Notes under the pieces: model-generated
What the model was told of the DNA's origin: nothing
Database searches by the model: none
What the model saw: only the letters and a program-made list of their open reading frames with translations
Part shown: piece after piece, positions 45,056 to 56,927 of the stretch
Position numbering within the stretch: the stretch's first letter is position 1
Layout: every line of letters starts with the position of its first letter
Position numbers and translations under genes: made by a program
Assembly: GCA_010093705.1 (NCBI GenBank)
Contig: MU006094.1
Span: forward strand, 905,550 to 969,549
Direction: 5' to 3'
DNA: 64,000 bases
DNA from: Patellaria atrata CBS 101060
Lineage: Eukaryota; Ascomycota; Dothideomycetes; Patellariales; Patellariaceae

Positions 45056-45806
45056 ATGCGTACCTACGACGATTCCTTCAGTGGTCAAAAGATCTACCCT
45101 GGAAAGGTGTGTTTGGCCCTCAAACCTCAAAACCGCAGGCCCCGTGTGCGACACTGCAAGATCATACCAAGGCTTGGAACTTTTAATGGAATGCGAACAT
45201 TACTAACTGAGATCTTGTGAGAACAGGGCAAACTTTACGTCCGTGGTGACAGCAAAATCTTCCGATTCCAAAATGGCAAGACCGAGAGCTTGTTCCTCCA
45301 GCGGAAGAACCCCCGCCGAATTGCATGGACTGTTCTATACCGAAGGCAGCATAAGAAGGGTATTTCTGAGGTTAGTCAACCACTACAACGTGGCTGGAAT
45401 TGGTCTTTTTGTGCGCTAGGCAAAGAGCTGAAAATTATCATGCACATTTTTATTGTTCAAAGGAGGATATGGACCATATCGACGGTGATTTTCCACTAAC
45501 ACTCTATATACTCGGTAGGAAGTTGCTAAGAAACGCACACGTCGTACCGTTAAACACCAACGCGCTATTGTTGGTGCCTCCCTAGACGTTATCAAAGAGC
45601 GCCGTTCACAACGACCCGAAGCCCGTGCGGCCGCCCGTCAAGCCGCCGTCGAAGCTGGAAAGAAGCAGAAGGCTGCCTCTGAGAGCAAGAAGAAAATGGA
45701 GAAGGCAAAGGGTGCTGCCGGTGCCGCGAGAGGTCAAACGCAACGTATCCAGAGCAAGCAGGGCGCAAAGGGGGCACCAGCCAAAGTACAGGCGAAGACT
45801 CGTTAA
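45056..45806 (+). CDS. rpl24: 60S ribosomal protein eL24
   Basis: Three exons, 45056-45106, 45227-45370 and 45519-45806, join in phase to 160 residues. Introns are 120 and 148 bp, with perfect TACTAAC (45210) and CACTAAC branch sites. The N-terminal domain [18 protein letters not shown] and [17 protein letters not shown], then [18 protein letters not shown], are diagnostic of eL24 at the subunit interface. The C-terminal half is a long Lys/Arg/Ala/Gln helix typical of the eukaryotic protein. Introns larger than the neighbouring average are common in ribosomal protein genes. Confidence 0.96.
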
Positions 45807-47251
45807 AGGGAGTAGAGGGTTTGTATTAATCAAATAGGGCACTGGTCTGCAGGTTTTCACAATTATGAAAGACAAGTTCCTAATAGGGTTCTTTATCGAT
45901 CGGGTTTTAGGGAATGCAAAACTGGTCCTGAGCTCTGTGCCGCTGAATATTCTGTGTGGAGGGGATCTAACGTCCTCTGTCAAATATTCCTTCTTATGGG
46001 TCAAATGTTTCCGCTTGAGTCAAGCCGATTCCAGCCATCTTTCTCATATTGCGTTAAGTCTTCGTGGAGATCTTGGAATCCTTCCATTACAATGCTCTTT
46101 TTCTCGGAGTTTTGGATACCAACTCGTGACTGCCGATCTTATATCTCCCCACCACTATGTATATGGTCCAACCTTTTATGCGCCATTCAACTCCAATCCT
46201 AACCTTTTGGGATCATGTTAGCATACCAATACCACCTGTGCGATCGGTGCCATACCCGTTCTCGGTGGATACTCACAATGGAGGCTATTCCAGAGTGGAG
46301 GTGGAGAGAGAGAATTTGATGTTATGATGAGGACTAGGTTGTGAGGAACGAGAGTAAAATCTAAAAAAGGATGTGCGAGATGTCGGCTTTTGGGAATTCC
46401 AGTAAATGTGAAATGTGTTCTTCGAAACATGGCTCTTTGTTGATTGTCCGAATGCACGGCATCATACTCTTTGATGGAGAGTTGACAGATTTAATATCCC
46501 GCCGACAACGCCTTTAGCGCTACGAACCAACGCGATCTGATAAGGTATTCACTCGAATAGATGAGAGTAAAAGTGCCATCTTCGATGACTTTCATTGTAT
46601 AGTGTCGAGATCAAGCTCACATATTTGATAGTGAAGGAAAATAAACTCAAACCTCAGGGAGCACATATCGCCAGTCTAAAATCCATAGTTCTTTTAAGTC
46701 TCCTCGCATTCAATATGGAGCGTGATGGACAGCAAAGTTAATTTTATGCAAAAGAAGCACTGTAAAGATTGCTAAATTTTCTTTCGGTGGGCGACCTACC
46801 TTTCCAATTCTGCGGCCCAAGTACGGAATCATGGGTGATTCCCTGCGTAGCTACTTGTTAATTTCAATTCTAGGAATACGTACATAACACCGACTTATCA
46901 GGAACACAGGAATTCGCGGTCACAACAATCCGAGAAGACCTGATGGGCACTGAACTCACAACCGGAGGAAGAACACCCCACACTTCGAGTCACCAACCCT
47001 CCAGCTCCTTAGGTTTTCTGCAGAAAAACCTGCAGATCAAACACCGTCTCAGAGTAATCCTCTGAGGTCATGACTCGACGGAGTGGACTAGGTTGAGATG
47101 GAACTGGACGTCGACCTGGCATACGTTGGTGTGATTTCCGACGGCGGTGCATGGAGTGATCTTTTGGAAGAGGAGAATTCTGTAACTCCAATAGCTCTCA
47201 CGTTAATTCAAACCTCAAGTCCATACATAGACGCATACATTCCTACTATCC
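45807..47251. other. Intergenic 1.4 kb
   Basis: Between eL24 and the acetyltransferase, which are convergent. Several ORFs of 60-118 codons are open on both strands, but none has splice support or protein-like composition. No repeats or RNA genes were recognised. Confidence 0.45.
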
Positions 47252-47821
47252 CTATCCATCCCGTACGAAGCACACGGTTCCATCCGATCTCACTCCATCC
47301 TGCCCTTCCCCTTCCCTATACCTCTCGAAACCTACCTTTTCATAAAACTTAAATGCCCCTTCGTTCTTCCCATTAACGACAACATGCACTCCTTTCTCAA
47401 CAGCGTTACAAAAGTGCTCAATCATCTTCCTCCCCCACCCTTGCCGCTGATGCGAGGGCAAGATATCAATATGCAAATGCGCGGGCCATGTCTCTAGGAT
47501 CCTCGGATGCTTCTCATGTAACATCAGTTCCGGAGTCTGGAGCACTTTGTGCAGCTCGATGATTAGTCCGGGGTCCTTGTAATCCTTTTCCGCCTCGTGG
47601 GGCGGGCTGTTGACGGGGCTGCCAACAGAAGCTATTTTCAGGGAGGGCAGATAATTTCCTTTGACGTTCCGGACGTATTCGGAAGTATGCTGGACCCCGA
47701 TGACGTAGCCGACTGGGCGTCCATCACCGTCGTCAAGCACGAAGCAGTGAGGAGAGAGGGTTAGGTAGGGGCGACACCAGATGTGGGCGCCGACATCTAG
47801 GGCGGTGAGAGAGGCGCGAAT
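47252..47821 (-). CDS. GNAT family acetyltransferase, 5' exon unresolved
   Basis: The frame is open from a splice-acceptor-like CTCCTCAG (exon start 47821) to the stop at 47252, 189 codons. The N-terminal part reads LDVGAHIWCRPYLTL, then CFVLDDGDGRPVGYVIGV, typical of the GNAT beta-2/beta-3 hairpin. Acetyl-CoA motif A is LHIDILPSHQRQGWGRKMI, with the core RQGWG. A late FYEKVGFERY matches motif B. It transfers acetyl from acetyl-CoA to an unknown amine. There is no in-frame ATG in this exon upstream of the domain, and a stop lies just 5' of the acceptor. A first exon carrying the start should therefore lie beyond 47821; I could not find it, so a 5' truncation is possible. Confidence 0.65.
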   Translation of the reverse strand: MRASLTALDVGAHIWCRPYLTLSPHCFVLDDGDGRPVGYVIGVQHTSEYVRNVKGNYLPSLKIASVGSPVNSPPHEAEKDYKDPGLIIELHKVLQTPELMLHEKHPRILETWPAHLHIDILPSHQRQGWGRKMIEHFCNAVEKGVHVVVNGKNEGAFKFYEKVGFERYREGEGQDGVRSDGTVCFVRDG

Positions 47822-48517
47822 CTGAGGAGAGGCAGTGAGCCGAAACTAGCTGGGATTAGAGGTGGTAGACGGGTGAAAGGGCTGGGTTTGAGATGGACAA
47901 GAAACACGTGAAAGAATGGAATGGCAGAATAGAAGCGATGATTGTCATCTCATGGGGACGAATGAAGATAACGAGCTGATTACAATAACACAAGATAAGG
48001 AAGTCTCTAGAACGAAGAAGAGTATCGAACAATAGGGAGGGATTTTCGACTGTCTGTTTTATAGACCGGGAAGATCTATCAACGTACGATAGTAATTACA
48101 GCATCCCGGTCTGTATCAGGATTGTAGGATCGAATGTGTGAGTGAACGGCATTATCTTCAGGCATCTTTGGACAAACCGCTTCCGCAATCCGTTGACTTA
48201 TAAGGGAGAGGCTAAGTCATGATATTTAACAGACATACGAGCACAAATCTTTCAGCCATTTTATATAGGTAGGTAACGCTTGGCCATGCTACTCGACATC
48301 CTTATAGGCGTAAAAGCGGGGTAGGCGGTCCGAAATGCATGGACATACCTAGAGTGATACCTCCTAAGACCGATCTTTCTTGCTGGTATATTCGGATGAT
48401 CCTGCTTTCGGGTAAATCATGGAGTTAGTATACCAGTACTGGGTACTTATTGATGGATGAAAAAGGCTACATGAAGATGCCGCGTCAATTAGTCGATTAT
48501 ATTGTACTTATACAGAC
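47822..48517. other. Intergenic 0.7 kb
   Basis: Probably holds the missing first exon or promoter of the GNAT gene. Nothing else was recognised. Confidence 0.35.
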
Positions 48518-50365
48518 TCAGTCCGGATCCATTTCGTTCATTGTACGCCCCTCGTTTCCATCTCTCCATCTCTTCTTCCACCACTTCAAGCGAAACCAAT
48601 CTGCACTCCTCCCCTGTTCTCCCTTGGCTCTAGAGCCGCTTCTAAGTCGTCTACCCACTGCTTCAGGGGGTAAGTCGGGTGTGCTGCTCGCATCGGTTTC
48701 TTCACCATCTTCTGTTTGTTGCACTCTGGCGAGACTGGCTCTGTTTCGAGGTTCCCACCACCAGTGCTTTTGCGACTCATCGTTACTATCCCTTCGAGCT
48801 CCAGCAAGGAAGTTGCCGGTGTTAGCTCGACGTAGATCGACCGGTGTATTTCTTCTTTGCTTCCCATCTTTTACGGTAGGAGACCTGAGCAGTTTACTGG
48901 ATCTGGGGGACCTTAATGGAGATGGGAGGGAGGTTCGGCGATCGTTCAGCTCATCCCAGATCTCGTTCGTCTCCTCCGAAATAGTCATGCGACGGCCACG
49001 AGGTTTGATCTGGCTTCGTTTCTTAGATGTAGGCGCAAAGTTAGGAAGAGTTGCTTGTCTCGATAATAACGGTGTACGTTCGCCAGCCTGTCCTGATTCC
49101 TCGTCTGTCGGTCGTTCGAGACGGTTATGTACGACTTCGTTGACGTCGAAATCATCTTCATTATCTCCCGCAGGATCGAGTATGCCCATTCCTGGGGTGA
49201 GTGCCGTTTGAGCTGTTGGCACACGCTTCTTGGTTTTCGGTTGATCATGAGAACCTTCCTCGGCGTCTTCGAGACGCCAACTTAGGGCCAGCACACCTGA
49301 GAGCAAGATGACAGTTCCTAGTGCAATAAGTCCACCGTGCAGGGCCGAAAGGCGGGATGTTTGATGAAAATATATCAATCCGTCAAGGATTGCGACGATG
49401 TTATAAACGCAAAAAACATATGGGTATAATACGCTAGTAGAGCAAAGCTTAAGACCGCAATGAAGATAATAAAGTTGAGAAAGAGCAAGTACTATGAGCC
49501 CGAGAAGGATCATCCAAGACTGCCAGCGATTGAACTGGTTATGGCTGTCGACAATCGTTCGTACGATCAACTCTACTGCGGATTTGGCCACAAGGAGAGA
49601 GTGCGCAGACAAAATCCCGCTCATGCTGCCGAATAACATTCCGAGAGCAAGTCGTGTTCGTGGTGACGGGCGGGGATAGAAGTGTTTCGTGACCCAAGTG
49701 GTCACCATCAGCGTCAGAACGATTAGGAATGTGCCCATCAACCACAACAAGAACTGTGTACGTCCGAGGAGTTCCAGTAATTGATCCAAATTATGGGAAG
49801 GTTCTGTCATAGCTCCAAAAATGCCGATAAGGACTGCACCAATCGCTACAAGTATCGTCCCAACGAGAGAATATCGGGTGAACGGCTCGCTAAGAATAAT
49901 ACTGGCACATATGGAGTTGAACACCAGGCCAGACTGTACAGATTAGTCCACTCATGTCAAAAGCCTAAAGTGTTCCAATAGTCATACCGCTTGTAGAGTT
50001 GAGAGAACGGGGAGTGGCAAAGTCGTGATCTGGATTGTGCTTCCCACTATGTTCGCAACAACGAACATAAGCATTCCCAGCTAAACTCAATCAGACAAAT
50101 GAAGTATGCCTCCCAGTAGCTTCGTATGTGCTCACCTGCCATCTTCGCCTTCGGTATGGTGCTCTTCGGGGTTCGTCCTCGTGTTTCCTGTCCTCTATAA
50201 GATGTGATTTGCGTTGCAAGGTCAGTCCGATGCTCTGGATGCTCGTAGATAGTAATCCAACGATGACCCCAATCTATAGGGTCTTAGCAGGATTACTCGG
50301 GCTATTGGGAAGTTTGTTCTTCTTAGACTTACAGCAACGCTGGCTCCGGCGGAAAGCTCCACCAT
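48518..50365 (-). CDS. NIPA-type magnesium transporter (DUF803)
   Basis: Four exons, 50365-50333, 50273-50136, 50080-49988 and 49933-48518, join in phase to 559 residues. The N-terminus MVELSAGASVAIGVIVGLLS runs into STSIQSIGLTLQRKSHLIE, the family's first helix and loop. Further spans include the segments MFVVANIVGSTIQI, YSLVGTILVAIGAVLIGIFG, FLLWLMGTFLIVLTLMV and ALGTVILLSGVLALSW, about nine in total. The helix pattern matches NIPA/DMT-superfamily Mg2+ transporters. Residues from about 345 to the end are a charged, disordered cytosolic tail with many Arg/Ser sites, much longer than in animal NIPA. The likely role is Mg2+ uptake or export at the plasma membrane or endosome; the ion is inferred from the family. 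Confidence 0.88.
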
Positions 50366-50895
50366 GATGCGAAACGGTGGCTGAACAAGACCTGATACTA
50401 CCTATTGGAGAATGTCATCTTTTAAGAAATTGTCTTGCGACACTGCTGTACTATTTGCTGAATAGTTGAGCAGGTCGGATGTGTCTTTGTGATCGTTGTG
50501 TTGTGCTGTACGAGGGACGATGGTGCAGCTGACAAGGCCGAGACAATCGATGTCACCAGGTGCGCGAAACAAGGCGTGTCAGGGTAGACTATATGCGCGA
50601 ATGCAGGATTTATGTATAGTCAACCGTGATAATTCGAATTTCTCTTTGATGAAACATTTATCTTTGTATTGAATGCTTATACTAGAGTAAGGTATGCTCG
50701 GGTAAAGTTAGATGCTGTACATTTGGCTTGGTGTTGCTTCTTCGAGAGGTCTCCGCTGAGATCAGAGCTCCCACATCAACCCACCACCAGGCCTAGTAAC
50801 CACACCACAACCCTCCAACAACTACACGTCAGAAGCTGCACAGAGATTACAACTGTTCAGAAACCCTTCCAACTCCTTGTTTCCAATCTGTAAAG
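50366..50895. promoter_or_regulatory. Shared promoter of NIPA-like gene and vma4
   Basis: 530 bp between divergent starts. No confident element. Confidence 0.45.
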
Positions 50896-51696
50896 ATGTC
50901 GAACGTACACTCGATGTCCGATGAGCAGGTATGGGAAGCTTCCACAGTTTAACCTTGGCAGCACATACTGATGATATATAACAAAGGTCGCTGGGGAGCT
51001 GAAGAAGATGACGGCCTTTATTAGGCAGGAGGCGTTAGAAAAGGCAAAGGAAATCCAGATTAAGGCCGACGAAGAATTTGCAATAGAAAAGTCAAAGCTC
51101 GTACGCCAGGAAACCGCTGCCATAGATTCCAGCTATGAGAAGAAGTTCAAGCAAGCTTCCATGTCGCAACAGATTACGCGATCCACTGTTGCGAATAAGA
51201 CCCGGCTAAAGGTTCTCAGTGCCCGCCAGGAATTGTTGAACGATCTGTTCGAGCAGGCCAGGAAGAGGTTGGGTGACCATACTAAGGATAAGAGCAAATA
51301 CCAGGAAATCCTCAAGAATCTGATCCTAGAGGGACTCTATGCTCTGAATGAGAGCAATGTGCAAGTTAGGGCACGGAAGGCCGATTATGACATTGTGAAG
51401 AAGGCTATTGATGATGCGTCGAAGGTCTACCAAGAAAAGACGGACAAGGAAGTCAAGGTTGAGATTGACGAGAAAAACGCTTTCCCAGAAGAATCGTAAG
51501 TGCAAGTTTCCTATATCACTCTCCCCAACTAATATTTCGTTATAGTGCCGGGGGTGTCTCGATTGTAGGAACAGGCGGAAGGATTGATATCAACAACTCT
51601 TTCGAGGAACGATTAAAGCTTCTTGAAACTGATGCACTACCTTCAATCCGCGTCATCCTCTTCGGAGAGAACAAGAACCGTAGATTCAAAGACTGA
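50896..51696 (+). CDS. vma4: V-type ATPase subunit E
   Basis: Three exons, 50896-50928, 50987-51495 and 51546-51696, join in phase to 230 residues, the family length. Subunit E forms the peripheral stalk, with subunit G, of the vacuolar proton pump. The N-terminal half is one long charged helix (QEALEKAKEIQIKADEEFAI onward to KLVRQETAAIDSSYEKK). The C-terminal globular part has GGVSIVGTGGRIDINNSFEE and LKLLETDALPSIRVILFG, which are diagnostic. The first exon codes only for the first 11 residues, a common arrangement in fungal vma4. The gene is divergent from the NIPA-like transporter and lies upstream of chs5. Confidence 0.95.
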
Positions 51697-52178
51697 AGGA
51701 GATCTATTTGTCTACCATCCCTTCTACTATGCTGTCCCTTTTGACAGCTGATTTATGCCTTACCACTGTCCTCTTCACAACCTCTGCTGCATTTATACTT
51801 AATAGAGAGATTCATGAGCTCAAAGAGGATGTACCATACTTCTCCTATTGTTGATGGTGAGCGATCAATACTGCTGATAGATATTGCAACTTCTGTAAAT
51901 AGTGCGACCGAAGACTACAGTTGACAACACGGCTACAAGTCCTTAGTAATGATTAAATATGGTATGATCATAATAATTCCGTTTGCAATTCCATATATGT
52001 TGTGATATCGTCATAAGTGAAGCAACATGCCAAGACGCATCGGCGAATTCGCGACTCCCGTCTCCCCTCGCAACTTTTATAAACTTCATCCACTCGACTG
52101 GAGCTTCAACAACCTGCCACTCTGACAATTGACCGCTCTTGAAACCCTTCAAACCTCCGCACTCATTCACAACCAACA
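51697..52178. promoter_or_regulatory. Intergenic; chs5 promoter
   Basis: 3' flank of vma4 and promoter of chs5. A TATA-like TTTATAAA lies at about 52076-52083, some 100 bp before the chs5 ATG. Confidence 0.4.
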
Positions 52179-53439
52179 ATGCTCGTCTCCCTCACAGTCG
52201 GCAAAGTCGACGCGGGTGTAGCTGTTCTCCTCACCGAAGACAAACGACTAGTAGTTCCCCCCAGCCCGACCTCTGACCCACAGGCTCTGACCAATTTTGC
52301 AGATCGAATTTCCCTCAATTCTCCTCCCGCCCGACATCTCCTCCGGCTCCATCGTTGACATCACTGTTGCTCGCAACTTTGACTCAGAAGCCCGTACTGC
52401 TGCGGCTTTCCAATCGCTACAAAATACCATTTACCACACCTTCGGTTTGAGATCTCCTTCACCGCCCGTTTTGCGTTGCCGCAATGCCACTCAGACTTCT
52501 GTGGTACTAGAATGGGATCCGGTTGAGCTCGCCACGGCGGAGTTGCGAAGTTTGAGCTTGTATCGGAATGGCAGTAAGGCGGGTAGCATTCCACGACCGA
52601 CAGAAACGCTCGCGACAAAGATCAGCGGATTGGCAGTAGATACAGCATACACATTTCATTTGGTGCTAAGAACTAGCGCTGGAACATACAGTAGCGAGAA
52701 ATTGACGGTCCGTACGCACAAAATGACAGAGTTGAGTGGTATCACGATCACGCCTGGTATCATGGCCGCCCCACTTCGCGAATCCCTCGTCCAGACTGTG
52801 GAGCGAATCGGAGCCAAGATCATCGATACTGTCCGGATTGACACGACACACTTCGTATGCACAGAGGGGCGCGGTCAAGCGTGGGAGAAGGCGGTCGAGA
52901 GTAACGTCCCTGTAGTAGTTCCGGATTGGATTAAGGGTTGTGAGCGAGAGGGTAGAATTGTCGGTGTGCGGGCGTATTATTTAGACGCAGATCCTCGATT
53001 CAGACAGGTTGGACCGGGAGTACTGCAGCAGCATCAGCAATTGGGTCAAAATTCGGCAGGTCAGAGCCAGCAGAGCGTACCGTTGACTAGCCCGAGGACA
53101 GAAGTCACACCACCTACGCCAGAACAGCCGAAAGCGCAGTTGGCAGAACGGCCCATGGGAACCCAGGAACAGGATCGTGCACAGGGGCAACAGAGACGGG
53201 AGGAATCCGATAATGAGACCTCAAGCTCGGTACCAGAACAAGCACCGCTACCGTTAGAACACCGGCTTGAACAGAAAGTGATAGCAGAAGAACCGAAAAC
53301 GAGAACCGAAGACATGAAACCGCATCCTCCGTCTGCAGAAAAGGGTGCTGAAAATAATGATAGCGAGGATGAAGAAGAATCCGAACAGCAAAGTCCCAGC
53401 ACAGAAAACCCGAACAACTTTGACGACATTCAACTCTGA
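52179..53439 (+). CDS. chs5: Chs5, scaffold of the exomer cargo adaptor
   Basis: Two exons, 52179-52250 and 52303-53439, with a 52 bp intron (donor GTAGTT, CTGAC branch site, TTGCAG), give 402 residues. The order matches Chs5: an N-terminal dimerisation domain (MLVSLTVGKVDAGVAVLLTE, IEFPSILLP, GSIVDITVARN), a fibronectin III domain at about 76-164, and a BRCT domain at about 168-255 (IGAKIIDTVRIDTTHFVCTE, VVVPDWIKGC). A Gln/Glu/Pro-rich acidic tail lacks structure. Known for the family: the FN3-BRCT pair binds Arf1 at the trans-Golgi, and Chs5 with ChAPs sorts chitin synthase to the surface. The tail is shorter than in budding yeast. Confidence 0.92.
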
Positions 53440-54219
53440 GGTATTTTTTTTTGGGGGGGAAGGTGGTTTGTTTCATTCTATGTTTTTTTTTTTTCGGGGT
53501 ATTTTCAACTTTTTACGTCTCACCGAATGCCCTCTTCATATTCAAGTACCTCCTGATCAGCCACCACCGGATTACTTCGCCGACCGACACAGGAACGAGA
53601 ACCGGGAAAACCGCACCGGCTTTTGCCTGGCGGCTGATTGGGTTAGAAGTTGAAGAGGGCATTCGGTGAGTTCAATATAAATGTACGATTGAGACAGTTG
53701 GAAAAGGTTTGGGAGAGGATTGTAAAAATATTTGTAGAGGAATGATAATGAAAAACTGTATGAAGATCCGCAGAAGAATCATATAAGTAGTACTACCAAC
53801 GTGCTCCTTCCGTACCCAGTCCTCCCCCGTTGCCCCTGACCACACATCCCCTATCCCGCTGTACCCCCTTCCTCTAGATCAGATGCATAGCCCTCATCTT
53901 CCCTCATACGCATGCCCCTCCTTCCTCCACCTGGCATAAAACCCACCCGTAAACACCCCCTTAAGATCCAAACCATACCCGACTTTAGCAAACCCAAACC
54001 CCCTTTTCTCATACGCAGGCCCCTCCTTCCTCCGTCCGCCATAAGACCCACCTGCAAACACCCCTCTCAAAATCCCCACCAAACCCGACTTCCGCAAACC
54101 TCATCCCTTATTCCACAAACCCGCCATTTTCCCCCCTCCGTCCGTCCAACACAAACCACCCAACCTCCCTCTTGGTAAAAACCCCCCAGCCCCACGTCCC
54201 CCCAAAAACAAAAACCCCC
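53440..54219. other. Intergenic with long direct repeats
   Basis: 3' flank of chs5 with poly-T and poly-G runs (53445-53495). A pair of about 105 bp pyrimidine-rich direct repeats follows (53905-54009 and 54010-54110). No gene was recognised. Confidence 0.5.
53905..54110. repeat. Direct tandem repeat, about 105 bp unit, 2 copies
   Basis: Both copies start CATACGCA(T/G)GCCCCTCC and run through TTCCTCC, CCATAAGACCCACC-like, AAACACCCC and CCCGACTT blocks, with moderate divergence. The second copy ends near the 3' end of the cupin gene. Confidence 0.75.
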
Positions 54220-55108
54220 CTACGCTCCCCCCTCCCTCCTCTGACCAACATAAAACCCCAACCCAAAACTCTCCGTGGTAAACGTAATCGTGCTACCCTT
54301 CTCAAAATAAAACACATCCCCCTTGGTGGCGTGGACTTTTTTGCCACTCTCGTCGGAGATGTCGAATTCGCCGTCGACGATGATTTTCATCTCATGGTAG
54401 GTGTAGGTGTAGACGAGGGGCGTGCCGGACTCGAGGCGGTAGAAACCGGCGGAGATGGGGGAGGTGGGGTCGTGGGGTTCGCTGCGTGGAGTGTTAGGGG
54501 GAGTTGTGTTGGGAGAAGGGGAGGAAGGTGGGAGTGGCTTTGGATGGTGGAGGGAAGGTATGGAAGAGGGAAGGTGTGCGATGAGGAGGTGTGGGGGAAG
54601 AGGTATTGGAGGAGAAAGTAAGATTTTGTAGGAAGGGGCGGTTATACGGTTGGGACGTAGATACAGGAAGGGAGATGGTATGGGAAGGGAAAATGGTACA
54701 GGAAGGTATGATGATTATGGAAGGGTGAGATGTACGGGAAGGTGAAGTCGTACGGTAAAGGGAGGTTGTACGGTTATATAGAAATTGCAAGGGAAGGCTC
54801 ACTTGTACGGAAGGGAAAGTTATACAGAAGTAAGTTCCGGATGGAAAGGGGAAGTAGTACGGAGAGGTGAAGTTACAGATTTAAATTGTACAACGGGGGG
54901 AAGATCCTATGGTAAGGCCAGAGAAGAGGAAAGTTTGATCTCACCTCGACACAATATCCCCCAAATACGCGTTATCGTTTGCGATCAATGGAGGCTTGAA
55001 CGTCGATTGAGCGGCAGGAAAGTGGGTGAAGCTTGCCGGTGCCATTTTCTTCTCGGGTTTGGAGGACCGGGTGGAGGAGGATTTGACTTTACTGAGGATA
55101 CTGCCCAT
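54220..55108 (-). CDS. Small cupin-domain protein (EutQ-like)
   Basis: Two exons, 55108-54945 and 54481-54220, join in phase to 141 residues. The start could also be the in-frame ATG at 55045, after a basic Ser/Lys leader (GSILSKVKSSSTRSSKPEKK). The cupin part runs from YLGDIVSSEPHDPTSPISAG through FYRLESGTPLVYTYTYHEMK, IIVDGEFDISDESG and ATKGDVFYFEKGSTITF to FGLGFYVGQ. This is the single beta-barrel fold of EutQ-like/DUF861 fungal proteins. Only one metal-ligand His (YHEMK) is obvious, so metal binding is uncertain. The single intron, 54944-54482, is 463 bp and is packed with degenerate tandem repeats; see findings. The function is unknown; it is unlikely to act in ethanolamine use in a fungus. 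Confidence 0.75.
54540..54900. repeat. Degenerate minisatellite inside the cupin gene intron
   Basis: Purine-rich units on the + strand, such as GTACGGGAAGGTGAAGT, GTACGGAAGGGAAAGTTA and GGTACAGGAAGGTATGAT, recur about every 17-24 bp with many mismatches. They fill most of the intron. Confidence 0.75.
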
Positions 55109-56927
55109 TAGGACTGATTGGATGTAGAGTAGTGTGAGATTATGGGATAGATTGGGGATGGGAGAGTATGCAGAGTATATGAGTGATTACTGATAGTGTA
55201 TGGAGGTCCTCTAACGGGCAAAACGGGGTTGAAGCGTCGTATGCGTTCAAAGTGGTGATTGAGGAGAAGGTGAAGAACAAGAGAAAGGGCTCGCTCCTCT
55301 CTCAAAGCATTGTACAACTTACAGATATATACAATCGATCTTACGTCTGCCGATATATGCCTTGACGGAGAACAGACAGCTTCAACAAATCAGAGAACCG
55401 AGACCGATATCCAGGCAGACAGAAACAGCTCGAAAACGCGCCCAGAGTTTATTTGGAGATAAGAAGGCTCGAGTGGAAAGTAGTATAGGTACACTATGCA
55501 GAAAGCTCCCATATCTGCAGTATACAGACTTATATATGCTCTTCCCTTTCAATAACCAATTCACGCTACTGTACGGTACAATGCTTCCTCCTCATCTGCC
55601 CCACTAATACCCCACCGTTATCAATGTTTGGACAGAGGGGTTTAAGGCAATTCTTGTCCGTATGAGGACTCAGTTGCTGAATAGAGCATGGTGATGGATG
55701 TGGAGTTCAGAGGGCTGCAGGGAAGTATGAATAAGGTGCAGACGTGCAGCGCCCATCGATGTCGACATAAAGTTCAGAGAAACTTAGACTAAAAAGTAGG
55801 GTTAATATAAGTGGAGCAAAGATATGGCCGATTACTCATCTCACCTCGACCTCAAACACTCACCCCCTCTTCTCCTCTGTCAAAGTGTTCTACATACAGT
55901 AGGATAATCATTAACAAGTCCTTGCCGTCTTATGCAAGACCTGGTCTGTACGTAATGCTGTCTGATTGTAGGCTGATGGAGAAAAGACACCTAAAATGAT
56001 GAGCTCCATATCCAAGGGGAAACTTGCCCTAAAGCGGCAATAAAAGCCTAGCCAATCATCGTGCACGAAATCAGTATGAGAGTACTACAACTCAAGCCAT
56101 ACATCTCCAGAGTGAGATAAACCACCATCTCTCGTACGAAGCACCACATGTCGATATCACGAGTTATGATTACCCAGTACAGCAGGTCTACACTCTAGGC
56201 CAGGTGTGCAAACCATCCTCCTAGGGCTGAACCTCAGTTGAACATACCATCTCCCCTGGAGCTAAGTCGAAGCACTTCATCTCGCCTAGTGTCTCCATCG
56301 TATAACTTATCCCCTATAGTCAGGCACCGTAGCCATATTAGTACACATTGCCCTTGCATTATGCTTCTGCAGTAACATTGTCAACTAATGAGAGTAAGCG
56401 GCATGTTATGAACATCCATGTGTGATACATGTATGTCCGAACCTTAAGTACAGTCAGAGTCGCTTGTCTCGTAAGGTAGAATAATGCGTGCTTATAAGGG
56501 AAGCCTGATGCGCACGCGTGCTGCGTCGAGCTATTTAAAATGAGCGTGCATATTTTGTACTGTGATAAAGCAGCCGGACAATCCAACCTTCTGCGCCATA
56601 CACCGTCCTACTCTTCAAACCCTCCGATCCTTCCAGTCCCATAATAACTCCCGTAACCTCATGTCCTCGTGTCGTGGTCTATCAGTCCCACCCGTATCGT
56701 ATCCATCATGACGCTGAAAAGAACATGAAGAAAAGACCACCTCTAGGACCTGGTACCAAACCCCGGTGCACACCCAAACCCCAGGACGCCAAGGATAACA
56801 AGAACTGGTACAAGAAGGAGAACGTCTAATAAACACTCGTACATTCAAATCCGAAGGCTAAATCTCAAAGTCTATGCGCTGGACTATACCCGAAACATTT
56901 CGCAGGTATTAGAAATATGTGAGATGT
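55109..56927. other. Intergenic 1.8 kb
   Basis: Between the cupin gene start and the 3' end of the Zn2Cys6 gene. Several short ORFs are open, but none has domain or splice support. No RNA gene or mobile element was recognised. Confidence 0.45.

Noticed and set aside
45606-46004. 132-codon reverse ORF
   Set aside because: Antisense of the Lys/Ala-rich last exon of eL24.
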